A DNA stretch of 36,919 nt from a virus: IMG/VR virus record IMGVR_UViG_3300010158_000177, positions 1-36,919 of that record; one strand, 5' to 3'. Every line of letters starts with the position of its first letter. Position 1 is the first letter of the stretch. The notes beneath the pieces are model-generated. The model saw nothing but the letters and a program-made list of their open reading frames with translations, did no database searches and was not told the DNA's origin. The translations under genes were made by a program, and so were the position numbers. Below, piece by piece: positions 16,703-24,222 of the stretch.

Positions 16703-17961
16703 TATACATCTCCATTAAAGTGATAGTTCCACTTTGCTCCACCCCACAGATGACGCACAGTATCAATCTTAGTCTGCGTTCCTACATTCTTACGAACAAT
16801 GTCAAGCATCATAGCCCGAGTATCCTTGCCGTCAAACTTGCCAAAGACAATCTGAGCAGCAAAGGGATCCTGATCCTTGATAGTAGGCATCCACTTTAGT
16901 GCATATTCCTTACGGTCTAACTTTGAAGCAATCACCATACCAAAGTACTTGTCATATGCTTCAACTTGACGAGCAAAGCCATCCCAAAATTCAGTTTCAA
17001 ACTGCTCCACACGCTCGCGATCATCGCCCATCATGAATGCCTTTGCATCGTCCATCTTCTCAGTGACCAACAGCTCTACCACGTTCTTCTCGTGGGTGAG
17101 GTTGTCCTTAGTCTTGTGGATCCGCAGATACCACTCGCCCTTGATCTTGAGCATATGCCCATCATCAAAGCGGATGATATAACCCTCAACACCTTCAGCA
17201 GCCTTAGTCTCATCCATAAGATGAGACATGTTGTCAGCAGTTCCTTCGTAAGTTTTGACAATATCAATGTTGTAAGATTCGGCATAAGTCTGTAACTGCT
17301 TATAAGAAGCATACTCTCCGGTTTCATTGTTGCGGATAGCAATCAATACCAAACGATCTTCGGGGTAGTCGATCACGATACGCTGCTTACGACTGCACCA
17401 TTCAAAAATTGGAGTCTTTCCACGTTCAATGTAAAGCTCTGCAAACTCTGCATAGTTAGGATGATGAGCAACAAATAATTCTGCTCCCATACCAACGTCG
17501 GTGATACCCATCTTAGTACCCCAACGGATGCCAGCATCAGTAACAACAGGAGTGATCATGCTGCCATCAAGCTTTTCTAGAATGACATGAGGCTGAGAAA
17601 AGTTGATAAGAGCAAACTGAGTCTCATCACGCTCATTGACATTGAAGAACTTGTGTAGCCGACGAGCCATTATGGTGCCGTCCTTGTAGAACAGCAAGCC
17701 GCGGCACTCACGACGTATAGCAGCCAAATTCACTGCTTCTGGGCAACGCTGAGATCCACAACCTGCGGTCTCTGTAATAGGCATCTTGCAACCAGGACAC
17801 CAGTATTCATCATCCAAAACAGGAGGGAAAGTATCAGTCATTGCGACCATGTAATTGACTACATAGCCCCAATCACGCTCGGCAATAATGAACTCATCAC
17901 GACCTTCAATAGCAGGGCGCACATCGTCCAAATGCCGTATCATAGGGAATTGATAGTTCAT
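16702..17961 (-). CDS. rnlA: T4 Rnl1-type RNA ligase
   Basis: 419 residues. Nucleotidyltransferase motifs are in order: EKLDGS with catalytic Lys130, FEW with Glu187 (motif III), EGYIIRF with Glu259 (IV), LKIKGEWY with Lys272/Lys274 (V). RRLHKFFNVNE at ~100-110 parallels the RPxxKFFN(L)NE segment of T4 RNA ligase 1. Rnl1 joins 3'-OH and 5'-phosphate RNA ends with ATP and in T4 reseals tRNA cut in the anticodon loop. Unusual: an N-terminal segment CPGC...CGSQRC (C55, C58, C68, C73), a likely zinc knuckle not found in T4 Rnl1. A GAGGTG site and a sigma70-type promoter precede it; the end-healing kinase and phosphatase genes lie immediately upstream. Confidence 0.88.
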   Translation of the reverse strand: MNYQFPMIRHLDDVRPAIEGRDEFIIAERDWGYVVNYMVAMTDTFPPVLDDEYWCPGCKMPITETAGCGSQRCPEAVNLAAIRRECRGLLFYKDGTIMARRLHKFFNVNERDETQFALINFSQPHVILEKLDGSMITPVVTDAGIRWGTKMGITDVGMGAELFVAHHPNYAEFAELYIERGKTPIFEWCSRKQRIVIDYPEDRLVLIAIRNNETGEYASYKQLQTYAESYNIDIVKTYEGTADNMSHLMDETKAAEGVEGYIIRFDDGHMLKIKGEWYLRIHKTKDNLTHEKNVVELLVTEKMDDAKAFMMGDDRERVEQFETEFWDGFARQVEAYDKYFGMVIASKLDRKEYALKWMPTIKDQDPFAAQIVFGKFDGKDTRAMMLDIVRKNVGTQTKIDTVRHLWGGAKWNYHFNGDV

Positions 17962-17983
17962 CTTGCACCTCGCTTGTATTATT

Positions 17984-18011
17984 AATATAACATATTTTGG
18001 CTATCTGTCAA
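17984..18011 (-). promoter_or_regulatory. Sigma70-type promoter (RNA ligase operon)
   Basis: TTGACA (18011-18006), 16-bp spacer, TATATT (17989-17984), 23 bp before the ligase ATG. The -35 box overlaps the stop codon region of the kinase gene. Confidence 0.75.
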
Positions 18012-18477
18012 CCGCATTCATATGGTATTCGATAATATGCCAACCCTCATCAAGATCAGGCATCTCCAACATCTCAACCATGCTGTCTAGTATGTGAGCA
18101 GGAATGCTCTTGCCCTGTCGGCTGTTCAATCGACGCTGCCACTCTTCCTCAAGTGGAGTCGCGAAGAATACAGCAGTCTTGCGATAGTGCTCAGGCACCA
18201 TTGCCAACTTGCTCGCACGGTTTTTCTTGGTAATGTTGGTTTGATCCCAAATCACATCTTGATCTGCTGCAAAAGCCTTCTGTGCTTCATTCTTTACGAC
18301 CGCAGTAGCGATCTTGATCTGCTCCTTGAAGACTTCATTGTAAGTCATGCCATGATCAGCAGCATATGCTTCGATAAGGTCATCACTGCTGATTACCAGA
18401 GCATCTCCCTTAAACTTCTCTCGCCAAGTGCTTTTACCACTTGCAGGCACTCCAATAAGCATATACACAGTTGGCAT
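18001..18477 (-). CDS. Polynucleotide 5'-kinase-like P-loop kinase
   Basis: 158 residues. Walker A GVPASGKST at 9-17, ISSDD at 29-33 (as in the kinase half of T4 Pnkp), DQTN at 78-81, and an arginine-rich lid near 114-122 (RRLNSRQGK). This corresponds to the N-terminal kinase domain of T4 polynucleotide kinase/phosphatase, which phosphorylates 5'-OH RNA or DNA ends. The phosphatase half is encoded separately about 700 bp upstream in the same operon (19158-19607), so the two activities are on different proteins here. A role in preparing RNA ends for the adjacent Rnl1 ligase is strongly suggested by context. Confidence 0.8.
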   Translation of the reverse strand: MPTVYMLIGVPASGKSTWREKFKGDALVISSDDLIEAYAADHGMTYNEVFKEQIKIATAVVKNEAQKAFAADQDVIWDQTNITKKNRASKLAMVPEHYRKTAVFFATPLEEEWQRRLNSRQGKSIPAHILDSMVEMLEMPDLDEGWHIIEYHMNAVDR

Positions 18478-18488
18478 TTTATTGTTCC

Positions 18489-18872
18489 TTAAAATGATGC
18501 ATGGTTTGGATCGTCCTTTTCAGGAGTCATCCAACCAATGTCCTTACCAGTTTTCAATGCTGATATTACACGATCTGACTCATACTTGTCAACCAGCTTC
18601 TGCTCTGCTTCCTTAATGCGGTCGGTCTTAAGTCGAAGCAATACCGTAAGGTATTCTCTCTGCTTGTACCAACCCTGAAGAAAACATACACACTCTTCAA
18701 CCTTACCAGTAAAGATAGGGATATTACGAGCATACACTGGCAGAGCAGTGGCTTTCTCTTGCGTCATAAGACTAATATGCTCACTGCCATAGCTGGAACG
18801 ACGGATTTCGAACCCGCAGTCTTCCGCCATACGATCTAAAGTTTTGATTAACTGATAATCAGTGTAGTTCAT
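18489..18872 (-). CDS. Protein of unknown function between kinase and phosphatase
   Basis: 127 residues, mixed helical; ends ...GKDIGWMTPEKDDPNHASF. A long basic-acidic helix sits at ~75-110 (REYLTVLLRLKTDRIKEAEQKLVDKYESD). 11 bp upstream of the kinase ATG and overlapping the 99-aa gene by 14 bp. No family recognised. Confidence 0.68.
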   Translation of the reverse strand: MNYTDYQLIKTLDRMAEDCGFEIRRSSYGSEHISLMTQEKATALPVYARNIPIFTGKVEECVCFLQGWYKQREYLTVLLRLKTDRIKEAEQKLVDKYESDRVISALKTGKDIGWMTPEKDDPNHASF

Positions 18873-19158
18873 TGCCTGTCTCCTGTGACATGAGAAAGAT
18901 TAGCCTGTCTTCTTCTTTTAGGAATTTGTATAGAATACCATACTGAGTCTTATATTTTCGTCCACCTATACTAGTATTCTGTGCCCATTGTCTTTCAATA
19001 ACAACGGGGATCTTATCTCGTATTAGATCAAGCTTTAGCATAAAATGCTGATAATCAACGCTATGGACCCATTCATCAGAATAGGCTTCTCTATATAGAA
19101 GCCAGTAGGGCCACTTTGATTTAGGACGTTCCAATACTTGCATTTTGCCGAGGGACAT
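18859..19158 (-). CDS. Protein of unknown function downstream of HAD phosphatase
   Basis: 99 residues; aromatic-rich (SKWPYWLLYREAYSDEWVHSVDYQHF). Its ATG at 19158 forms a TAATG overlap with the phosphatase stop; an in-frame ATG 15 bp later is an alternative start. No family recognised. Confidence 0.65.
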   Translation of the reverse strand: MSLGKMQVLERPKSKWPYWLLYREAYSDEWVHSVDYQHFMLKLDLIRDKIPVVIERQWAQNTSIGGRKYKTQYGILYKFLKEEDRLIFLMSQETGNELH

Positions 19159-19607
19159 TAGAAGTCCCCCGGCGCTACTTGTAGCACACGAACACCCTGT
19201 TCGCGGATTGCCTTAACAACCTGATCACGATCATCCACCCACAGCCAAGGCCAAGCCCAGTCACGCTGGATGTCGTGCAGCAGCTCAACCTTAACGATTG
19301 AGTCCTTACGGTTATCGCCACTTGCTCTCATATACAGAGAGTCGTAGTAGACATGATGCTTTGTCAGCCACGCCTCAGTTGCCTCACGCAGCCGACTATC
19401 ACGCCCACTGCACAGCACGATACGGATGTCACCTGAATCCAGGAAACTGTTCAGCATCCAGATGATGTCCTCATTGGGTGTATCATTTGGCAGACCGGCG
19501 TCCCACGCAGCCCAGTTCTTAGGCTTGCTGGCAACCCAGTGACGACGGTGATCCACATTGCAGATCGTACCGTCAAGATCGAATACAATTACCTTACCTG
19601 CGAACAT
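19158..19607 (-). CDS. HAD phosphatase like the 3'-phosphatase half of Pnkp
   Basis: 149 residues with all four HAD motifs: DLDGT (nucleophile Asp10, Asp12), CSGRDS at 66-71, Lys106 in RKDSIVK, and VDDR at 124-127. The spacing and the RKD...K and DDR...V....G signatures follow the C-terminal phosphatase domain of T4 Pnkp, which removes 2',3'-cyclic phosphate or 3'-phosphate from RNA ends. Relatively GC-rich. First of the phosphatase-unknown-unknown-kinase run that ends before the ligase. Confidence 0.82.
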   Translation of the reverse strand: MFAGKVIVFDLDGTICNVDHRRHWVASKPKNWAAWDAGLPNDTPNEDIIWMLNSFLDSGDIRIVLCSGRDSRLREATEAWLTKHHVYYDSLYMRASGDNRKDSIVKVELLHDIQRDWAWPWLWVDDRDQVVKAIREQGVRVLQVAPGDF

Positions 19608-19616
19608 GATAACCTC

Positions 19617-19799
19617 TTAGGGTTTGATGTCAAAGAATTTACTGAGGATTCGACGCAGTTCATTTTGGAGGAACTGTTGATGCTTTTGTTCTAGCATCAC
19701 TCCATAGTCCTCGTCAAGAGCAGATGATAAAGTTTCAATCAGCTCTTGTGAGAGATCTTTTACTTCTTCTTTTTGGATACGCTGATCAATTATCTTCAT
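19617..19799 (-). CDS. Small helical protein, function unknown
   Basis: 60 residues with a strong AGGAGTG site. Acidic/basic amphipathic helices (KEEVKDLSQELIETLSSALDEDYGVMLEQKHQQFLQNELRR, broken at ~32). Leads the RNA-repair operon behind a strong promoter. No acyl-carrier motif and no family recognised. Confidence 0.68.
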   Translation of the reverse strand: MKIIDQRIQKEEVKDLSQELIETLSSALDEDYGVMLEQKHQQFLQNELRRILSKFFDIKP

Positions 19800-19821
19800 A
19801 GCCCACTCCTAATTCTTAATT

Positions 19822-19849
19822 AGTATAGCAGGCTACGAGCAGTTGTCAA
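19822..19849 (-). promoter_or_regulatory. Sigma70-type promoter (RNA-repair operon)
   Basis: TTGACA (19849-19844), 16-bp spacer, TATACT (19827-19822), 22 bp before the 60-aa gene ATG. Confidence 0.82.
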
Positions 19850-19859
19850 TTGAAATTTT

Positions 19860-19875
19860 GTAACTTAAATGTTAC
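19860..19875 (-). promoter_or_regulatory. Inverted repeat upstream of promoter (operator-like)
   Basis: GTAAC-N6-GTTAC, 10 bp upstream of the -35 box; same sequence and position as the dyad at 11226-11246. The shared stretch reads AGTTACAAAAnT on the minus strand in both. Confidence 0.5.
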
Positions 19876-19904
19876 TTTTTTAAAATCTTTAAGATTGACA
19901 AGTA

Positions 19905-20093
19905 TTATCGTAACTTTCCATTCTCAAATGCCATAATATCTTCAATATCACGATAACCTTTTTTATTGATAGCATTTAGCAACTTTGTGAGATCGTAGCC
20001 TTTATAAACAATAAAGTGAGGAGGAGAATAGATTAAGTCCCCATTGCTATTAACGATGGCCTGCTTTTTATTCTGTTTAACTATCTTAAACAT
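19905..20093 (-). CDS. Small protein, function unknown
   Basis: 62 residues, basic, behind a strong AAAGGAGA site. A beta-rich start (FKIVKQNKKQAIVNSNGDLIY) followed by FIVYKGYDLTKLLNAINKKGYRDIEDIM. Own promoter upstream. No family recognised. Confidence 0.68.
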   Translation of the reverse strand: MFKIVKQNKKQAIVNSNGDLIYSPPHFIVYKGYDLTKLLNAINKKGYRDIEDIMAFENGKLR

Positions 20094-20119
20094 AATATTC
20101 TCCTTTCATAATCTTAAAG

Positions 20120-20146
20120 AATATAATAATTATCCGATCTCGTCAA
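20120..20146 (-). promoter_or_regulatory. Probable sigma70-type promoter (62-aa gene)
   Basis: TTGACG (20146-20141), 15-bp spacer, TATATT (20125-20120); the -35 lies within the end of the second ANL gene. Confidence 0.5.
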
Positions 20147-21608
20147 GTGATATCGTAATCGGATCTAACTTTTCAGCAATCTTTTCCGCAGCACTGCGCC
20201 AAGGCTTGCCATTATCATTCAAAGGAATCGAATCGATGAAATAAAATATATGAGGCACATGACTGATTCCTGTTTCCTTAGAAATTCTGTCAATTATGGC
20301 ATACATCACTCGTTCTCTATCATCCTCATCAGCAACTACAAACATGTTCAACTGTTGGTCCATGGGCATAGCAGTATTCTTGAACACCATGCAATCTTTG
20401 AGACCAAACACCTTACGTGCTATGTCTTCGATCATAGTTGGACTTATCTTAATACCTCCGATGTTGATCATTGCTGCGTTCTTGCGTCCCACGATGAACA
20501 TCTTTCCATCAGCGGTTCTGCGAGCAAGATCTCCTGGATAGAACCAACCGGTCTTAAACTTCTCGGCAGTTTCCGCAGGATCCATGTAATAACCTGTGAC
20601 ATGTCGCGGTGTAGTCTTCAACCTAATGTTACCTACGACATCAACATCAACTGGTTGATCATTGTCGTCGACGATTTCTGCTTGTATATCATCTATCAAT
20701 GCTCGACCGATATCGCCCGTATATTCATCCACGCTTGTATACCGACTCTGGAATGTTCTTGTTGTCTCAGTTGATCCATAATTGCTCTGGACGATCTTGA
20801 AATACTTTAGGAACTTCTCGAGATCTTGCTTGCTCATAGCAGCCCCGGCCGACTCACTATCAACATCATACGGCACTAAAGGTTCGTCTAACATACCAAT
20901 AAACTTATGTGTCTGCATGACACTGCCCAACATAAACAGTTTAGGGTATGTCACTATCTTGTTGGGATGCATATCAATCAATACTGTTATCTTCCTCACA
21001 ATAGCAGCGATAGTGTGATATTGTGCGCTGGTCTTCAGTGGCATGAAAGCAGTGAAGAAATATTCAATGCGACGATCAAACATGTTGATGTTCATGTCCC
21101 ATACACGATGCCAATACTGTCTATATGTGATGGGAATGAACTTAGGAGTACCTGTCGAACCACTGCTCTGTGCAATCATCCAAAGATCATCGGGATCCTT
21201 ATATCCACGTATACGCATGTCATTGGTGAGACCTTCGGGCTCTTTGAACCATGACTGATCAATCTTATGCACACTGGCGCCATGATACATTCGCTTGGTA
21301 TTGTATATAACATGCTTTATAGGCAACTCTGCTTCCAAAGCCTGCTGTGATATCTTAATCCAACTGGCTCCGATAGCAGTTATTGCCTGTGTTATGATAT
21401 GAGCAATGACGGGATCGTCGATATCTAAGCCAATCAAGTCACGTGGTTTCACTTCACGTACTAACAACTGTAATCCAAACACAGTTATCAGATTGGCAAA
21501 TTCCCTGCCTTTTACTGTGCCCTGTTCGCTTTCGAATATTATCTGATTGGGATTCTCATTGAGAAACTTAAAGAGATCAAATGCTATGTTGAATTGTTGA
21601 TTGATCAT
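20130..21608 (-). CDS. ANL-family adenylate-forming enzyme (second of tandem pair)
   Basis: 492 residues, full length for the acyl-CoA synthetase/NRPS-adenylation/luciferase superfamily. Core motifs: P-loop SSGSTGTPK at 148-156, NYGSTETT at 276-283 (A5), GWFYPGD at 354-360 (A7), GRK at 375-377 with INIGGIKISP (A8), and NDNGK with catalytic Lys468 (A10). Such enzymes activate a carboxylic acid (fatty, aryl or amino acid) as an adenylate, then usually pass it to CoA or a carrier protein. No carrier protein gene is visible nearby. The start overlaps the stop of the upstream paralogue (ATGA), so the two are translated in step. Substrate unknown. Confidence 0.9.
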   Translation of the reverse strand: MINQQFNIAFDLFKFLNENPNQIIFESEQGTVKGREFANLITVFGLQLLVREVKPRDLIGLDIDDPVIAHIITQAITAIGASWIKISQQALEAELPIKHVIYNTKRMYHGASVHKIDQSWFKEPEGLTNDMRIRGYKDPDDLWMIAQSSGSTGTPKFIPITYRQYWHRVWDMNINMFDRRIEYFFTAFMPLKTSAQYHTIAAIVRKITVLIDMHPNKIVTYPKLFMLGSVMQTHKFIGMLDEPLVPYDVDSESAGAAMSKQDLEKFLKYFKIVQSNYGSTETTRTFQSRYTSVDEYTGDIGRALIDDIQAEIVDDNDQPVDVDVVGNIRLKTTPRHVTGYYMDPAETAEKFKTGWFYPGDLARRTADGKMFIVGRKNAAMINIGGIKISPTMIEDIARKVFGLKDCMVFKNTAMPMDQQLNMFVVADEDDRERVMYAIIDRISKETGISHVPHIFYFIDSIPLNDNGKPWRSAAEKIAEKLDPITISLDEIG

Positions 21609-23077
21609 TCTTTGACCAGTGGCTTATAGTTGATGATTACGACAGGCTCTTGTCCTTTGACTGACTCTGCTGCTTCCTTACGCATGGGCTTACCGTTCTC
21701 ATTCTTTGGAATGCTGTCAACGAAGAATACTCTGCGTGGTAAACGTGTCATCCCAAATTTTTCCATCATAACAGCAGCAGCAGCATCTCCGATCGCTTTC
21801 TGATCGCCATCTGTAACAATTAATGCCTGTAGTTGATTGTATGTGGGAAATTCTGGATTCTGGAATGTCAGCGCATCCTTGATACCCTGCACTTCCTTGA
21901 GCACAGCGTCAATCTTAGCAGGGTCGATCTTGACACCGCCGATGTTTAGGCTGTCCTTCTGACGTCCTTTAAGAAACAATTCGCCATTGGTGTAGGAAGC
22001 AATGTCACCTGTGTAGAACCAACCATCTTTAAAATGCTCTGCTGTTAGTTCTGGTTCATTCATATAACCACTGATCATGCCCTCGGTCTTTAATAGCAAC
22101 TGTCCTTCTTCTGCGTCATTGCCTAGTTCGTCAATGATGCGATACTCTGTGCCTGGCAAGATAGCACCAACTGAACCGTTGTATGTGCCTGCTTCTGAGA
22201 TAATCTTCATTGCTGTCTTAGTTGTCTCAGTTGCGCCATACTCTACCCATACTGATTTAAAGTATTTTAGGAAACGATCAATCTGCTGTGCGCTTACAGC
22301 ACTACCATTTAGATTGATAGAAGTGTCGATAGGACTAGTTGGTTCGGCTGTATCTTTGATAGTAAATTCCATCTGGCTCAGCGATCCCATTACTACAAGA
22401 TCTTTGACGGATCTCATCTCATCGTATGAAGGGAATGTTAGCAATACCTTAGTGCCATTTAGCAAGGCTGCTTGCACATCACTTTGGCTTGTGCTCTTCA
22501 ATGGATGGTACATGCTACAGAACTGACCATGCTTGCCGGGGAAGCGCACCTTACGACGTTCGAGATCAGTTGCTCTAGCAAACCACTGCTTGTATGTGAT
22601 AGGCATGAACTTAGTGCTACCTGTAGTGCCTGAACTCTGGGCAATCATCCAGATATCATCTTCTGATCTATAACCTGGAAACATGACAGGAGGTTTAAAT
22701 CCTTCAGGCGCCTTGAACCATTCTGGTGTGATCTTATGAACATTTCCCCCGGTGATTTCTTTTGGAGTATTATGTACGACGATGTCCATGTGTAACTTAG
22801 CATTTAATATTGTCTTGTTTACATTGACCCACGTAGCACCATTCAGTGTTGATGCTAATGTCAGTGCAAATCCAACAGGTCCATGTACACAGTCTAGTCC
22901 GACTACAGTACCCGGCTTAACACCTCTGTGCTGTAGATGTATGCCAAAGCTGATGACCATGTTGGCGAATCTACCAGCAGTCATTGGACCACGCTTGGTT
23001 TCGAATATGACCTTGTTTGAATCCTTCTGTAGTTCTGCGAGAATTCTCTGTGCGATGTTGTAATGTTGATTGTTCAT
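21605..23077 (-). CDS. ANL-family adenylate-forming enzyme (first of tandem pair)
   Basis: 490 residues with the same architecture as its neighbour: SSGTTGSTK at 148-156, EYGATETT at 279-286, GWFYTGD at 352-358, GRQKDSLNIGGVKIDP at 371-386, NENGK with catalytic Lys463. The two paralogues align over their whole length with motifs at the same residue numbers, yet are clearly diverged, so the duplication is old and both copies keep every catalytic motif. This suggests two substrates or a two-enzyme complex. The ribosome site AAGGAAGG lies in the 3' arm of a hairpin immediately upstream (23082-23118), so translation may be controlled. Downstream of the parvulin gene and two tRNAs on one probable transcript. 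Confidence 0.9.
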   Translation of the reverse strand: MNNQHYNIAQRILAELQKDSNKVIFETKRGPMTAGRFANMVISFGIHLQHRGVKPGTVVGLDCVHGPVGFALTLASTLNGATWVNVNKTILNAKLHMDIVVHNTPKEITGGNVHKITPEWFKAPEGFKPPVMFPGYRSEDDIWMIAQSSGTTGSTKFMPITYKQWFARATDLERRKVRFPGKHGQFCSMYHPLKSTSQSDVQAALLNGTKVLLTFPSYDEMRSVKDLVVMGSLSQMEFTIKDTAEPTSPIDTSINLNGSAVSAQQIDRFLKYFKSVWVEYGATETTKTAMKIISEAGTYNGSVGAILPGTEYRIIDELGNDAEEGQLLLKTEGMISGYMNEPELTAEHFKDGWFYTGDIASYTNGELFLKGRQKDSLNIGGVKIDPAKIDAVLKEVQGIKDALTFQNPEFPTYNQLQALIVTDGDQKAIGDAAAAVMMEKFGMTRLPRRVFFVDSIPKNENGKPMRKEAAESVKGQEPVVIINYKPLVKE

Positions 23078-23081
23078 TGAA

Positions 23082-23118
23082 AAGCCTTCCTTAGCAGTAA
23101 TTATGCTTAAGAAGGCTT
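23082..23118 (-). promoter_or_regulatory. Hairpin covering the ribosome site of the first ANL gene
   Basis: Minus strand AAGCCTTC ... GAAGGCTT (8 bp) with an inner AGCA/TGCT stem; the 3' arm contains the Shine-Dalgarno AAGGAAGG and the hairpin is followed by TTTTC and the ATG 4 nt later. It could be a weak terminator, but its position argues for translation control. Confidence 0.55.
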
Positions 23119-23136
23119 GGTATTAGTAAATTTAGA

Positions 23137-23406
23137 TTAAGCAGTACGTTTGATCAGATGATATCCGAATTGTGTCTGAACTGGCTGACTTAATGCACCA
23201 ACAGACATATTTGCAACTGCTTGCTCGAATGGGGCAACCATCTGTCCTGGATTAAACATGCCCAAATCACCCCCTGCTTGTTTACTTGGGCAAAGACTAT
23301 TTGCCATTGCTGCTTCTTCAAAGGTCTTGCCTTCTAAAATTGTCTGACGAAGAGCAACTGCTTCGTTCAATGTCTTCACTAGAATATGCTTTGCACCGTA
23401 TGCCAT
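23137..23406 (-). CDS. Parvulin-type peptidyl-prolyl isomerase
   Basis: 89 residues, one minimal PpiC/rotamase domain: KHILVKT at the N-terminus, a helix EAVALRQTILEGKTFEEAA, CPSKQAGGDLGMF, GQMVAPFEQAV, and the C-terminal VQTQFGYHLIKRT. These are the conserved parvulin blocks including the active-site Cys (C53 region) and His residues. No signal peptide, so it acts in the cytoplasm. Parvulins speed cis-trans isomerisation at prolines and assist folding. It lies between tRNA-Gln and the ANL genes; a CAGGAGA site precedes its ATG. Client protein unknown. Confidence 0.9.
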   Translation of the reverse strand: MAYGAKHILVKTLNEAVALRQTILEGKTFEEAAMANSLCPSKQAGGDLGMFNPGQMVAPFEQAVANMSVGALSQPVQTQFGYHLIKRTA

Positions 23407-23430
23407 ATTTTTCTCCTGTTGTTGAATGTT

Positions 23431-23505
23431 TGGCTGGGGATCAAGGACTCGAACCTCGAATAAAGGAGTCAGAATCCTCCGTTATACCAATTTAACTAAT
23501 CCCCA
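23431..23505 (-). tRNA. tRNA-Gln (CTG)
   Basis: Acceptor TGGGGAT/ATCCCCA, G73, encoded CCA. Anticodon loop TTCTGAC gives CTG, reading only CAG. T-arm CGAGG-TTCGAGT-CCTTG. Confidence 0.9.
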
Positions 23506-23509
23506 ATAA

Positions 23510-23587
23510 TGGTCGGTGATGAGAGATTCGAACTCCCGACCCTCTGGTCCCAAACCAGATGCGCTAGCCAGACTGCGCTAATCACCG
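23510..23587 (-). tRNA. tRNA-Pro (TGG)
   Basis: Acceptor CGGTGAT/ATCACCG, A73, encoded CCA. Anticodon loop TTTGGGA on a TCTGG/CCAGA stem, reading CCA and related codons. First gene after the promoter at 23598-23626. Confidence 0.93.
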
Positions 23588-23597
23588 TTATTGTTCT

Positions 23598-23626
23598 AGT
23601 ATATATATCTAATTTTCTTCTGTCAA
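23598..23626 (-). promoter_or_regulatory. Sigma70-type promoter (tRNA-Pro/Gln, parvulin, ANL pair)
   Basis: TTGACA (23626-23621), 17-bp spacer, TATACT (23603-23598), directly before tRNA-Pro. No promoter is evident between it and the ANL genes. Confidence 0.8.
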
Positions 23627-23649
23627 CATCTAAGTGAAATAAGTACTGA

Positions 23650-24222
23650 ATGAAAATAGCAATAACAGGACATACTTCGGGTATAGGACTTGCACTATTC
23701 AATTACTACACTAATAAAGGTGACGAAGTATTTGGATTTAGTCGATCAAATGGATATGATATTAGTTTAGAAGAAAATATTTCTAAGATAATTAAAGAAG
23801 TAAAAGATTGTGATATATTCTTTAATAATGCATATTATGAATTAGCACAGGTTAAATTATTGTATGGTCTGCATATGTTATGGCAGCAAAATGCAAAAAA
23901 ATGTATGGTTGTTACAGGCAGTAGATCCGCTGACTTTATTGATTATCGCCCATCGGGATATACACTAATGAAGTCCGCATTAGATACTGCAATTAAGCAA
24001 TGCCAGTACAGTTCTAAATATCATTTATTGAACTTTAAACCAGGATATACTAACACACCAATGGTAACTGATTTAAGTAACGATCACAAATCTATGTTTG
24101 GTCCAAAAAGTAAAACTATTCCTGATAGTATGATGAATCCAAATGATCTTGCAGAATTACTAGATTTGATCATAACAAACAATAAGTTTAAAGTAAAAGT
24201 ATTAGCAATTGATCCAAATTAA
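23650..24222 (+). CDS. Short-chain dehydrogenase/reductase (SDR)
   Basis: 190 residues. Cofactor motif GHTSGIG at 7-13 (TGxxxGIG type), NNA at 59-61, and the catalytic pair Y104-x3-K108 in YTLMK; PGYTNTPM follows as in classical SDRs (PGxxxTxM). Somewhat shorter than the usual 250 residues, losing part of the C-terminal substrate region. SDRs oxidise alcohols or reduce ketones with NAD(P)(H). A + strand island within the minus-strand tRNA/metabolic region; its stop overlaps that of the convergent radical SAM gene by 3 bp. Substrate unknown. Confidence 0.82.
   Translation: MKIAITGHTSGIGLALFNYYTNKGDEVFGFSRSNGYDISLEENISKIIKEVKDCDIFFNNAYYELAQVKLLYGLHMLWQQNAKKCMVVTGSRSADFIDYRPSGYTLMKSALDTAIKQCQYSSKYHLLNFKPGYTNTPMVTDLSNDHKSMFGPKSKTIPDSMMNPNDLAELLDLIITNNKFKVKVLAIDPN

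Noticed and set aside
20250-21258. Several + strand open frames of 70-170 aa opposite the ANL genes
   Set aside because: They run opposite to two genes with all catalytic motifs; Cys/His/Ser-rich low-sense composition.
23496-23702. 68-aa minus-strand frame over tRNA-Pro
   Set aside because: Overlaps the tRNA and the SDR gene start; no support as a protein.
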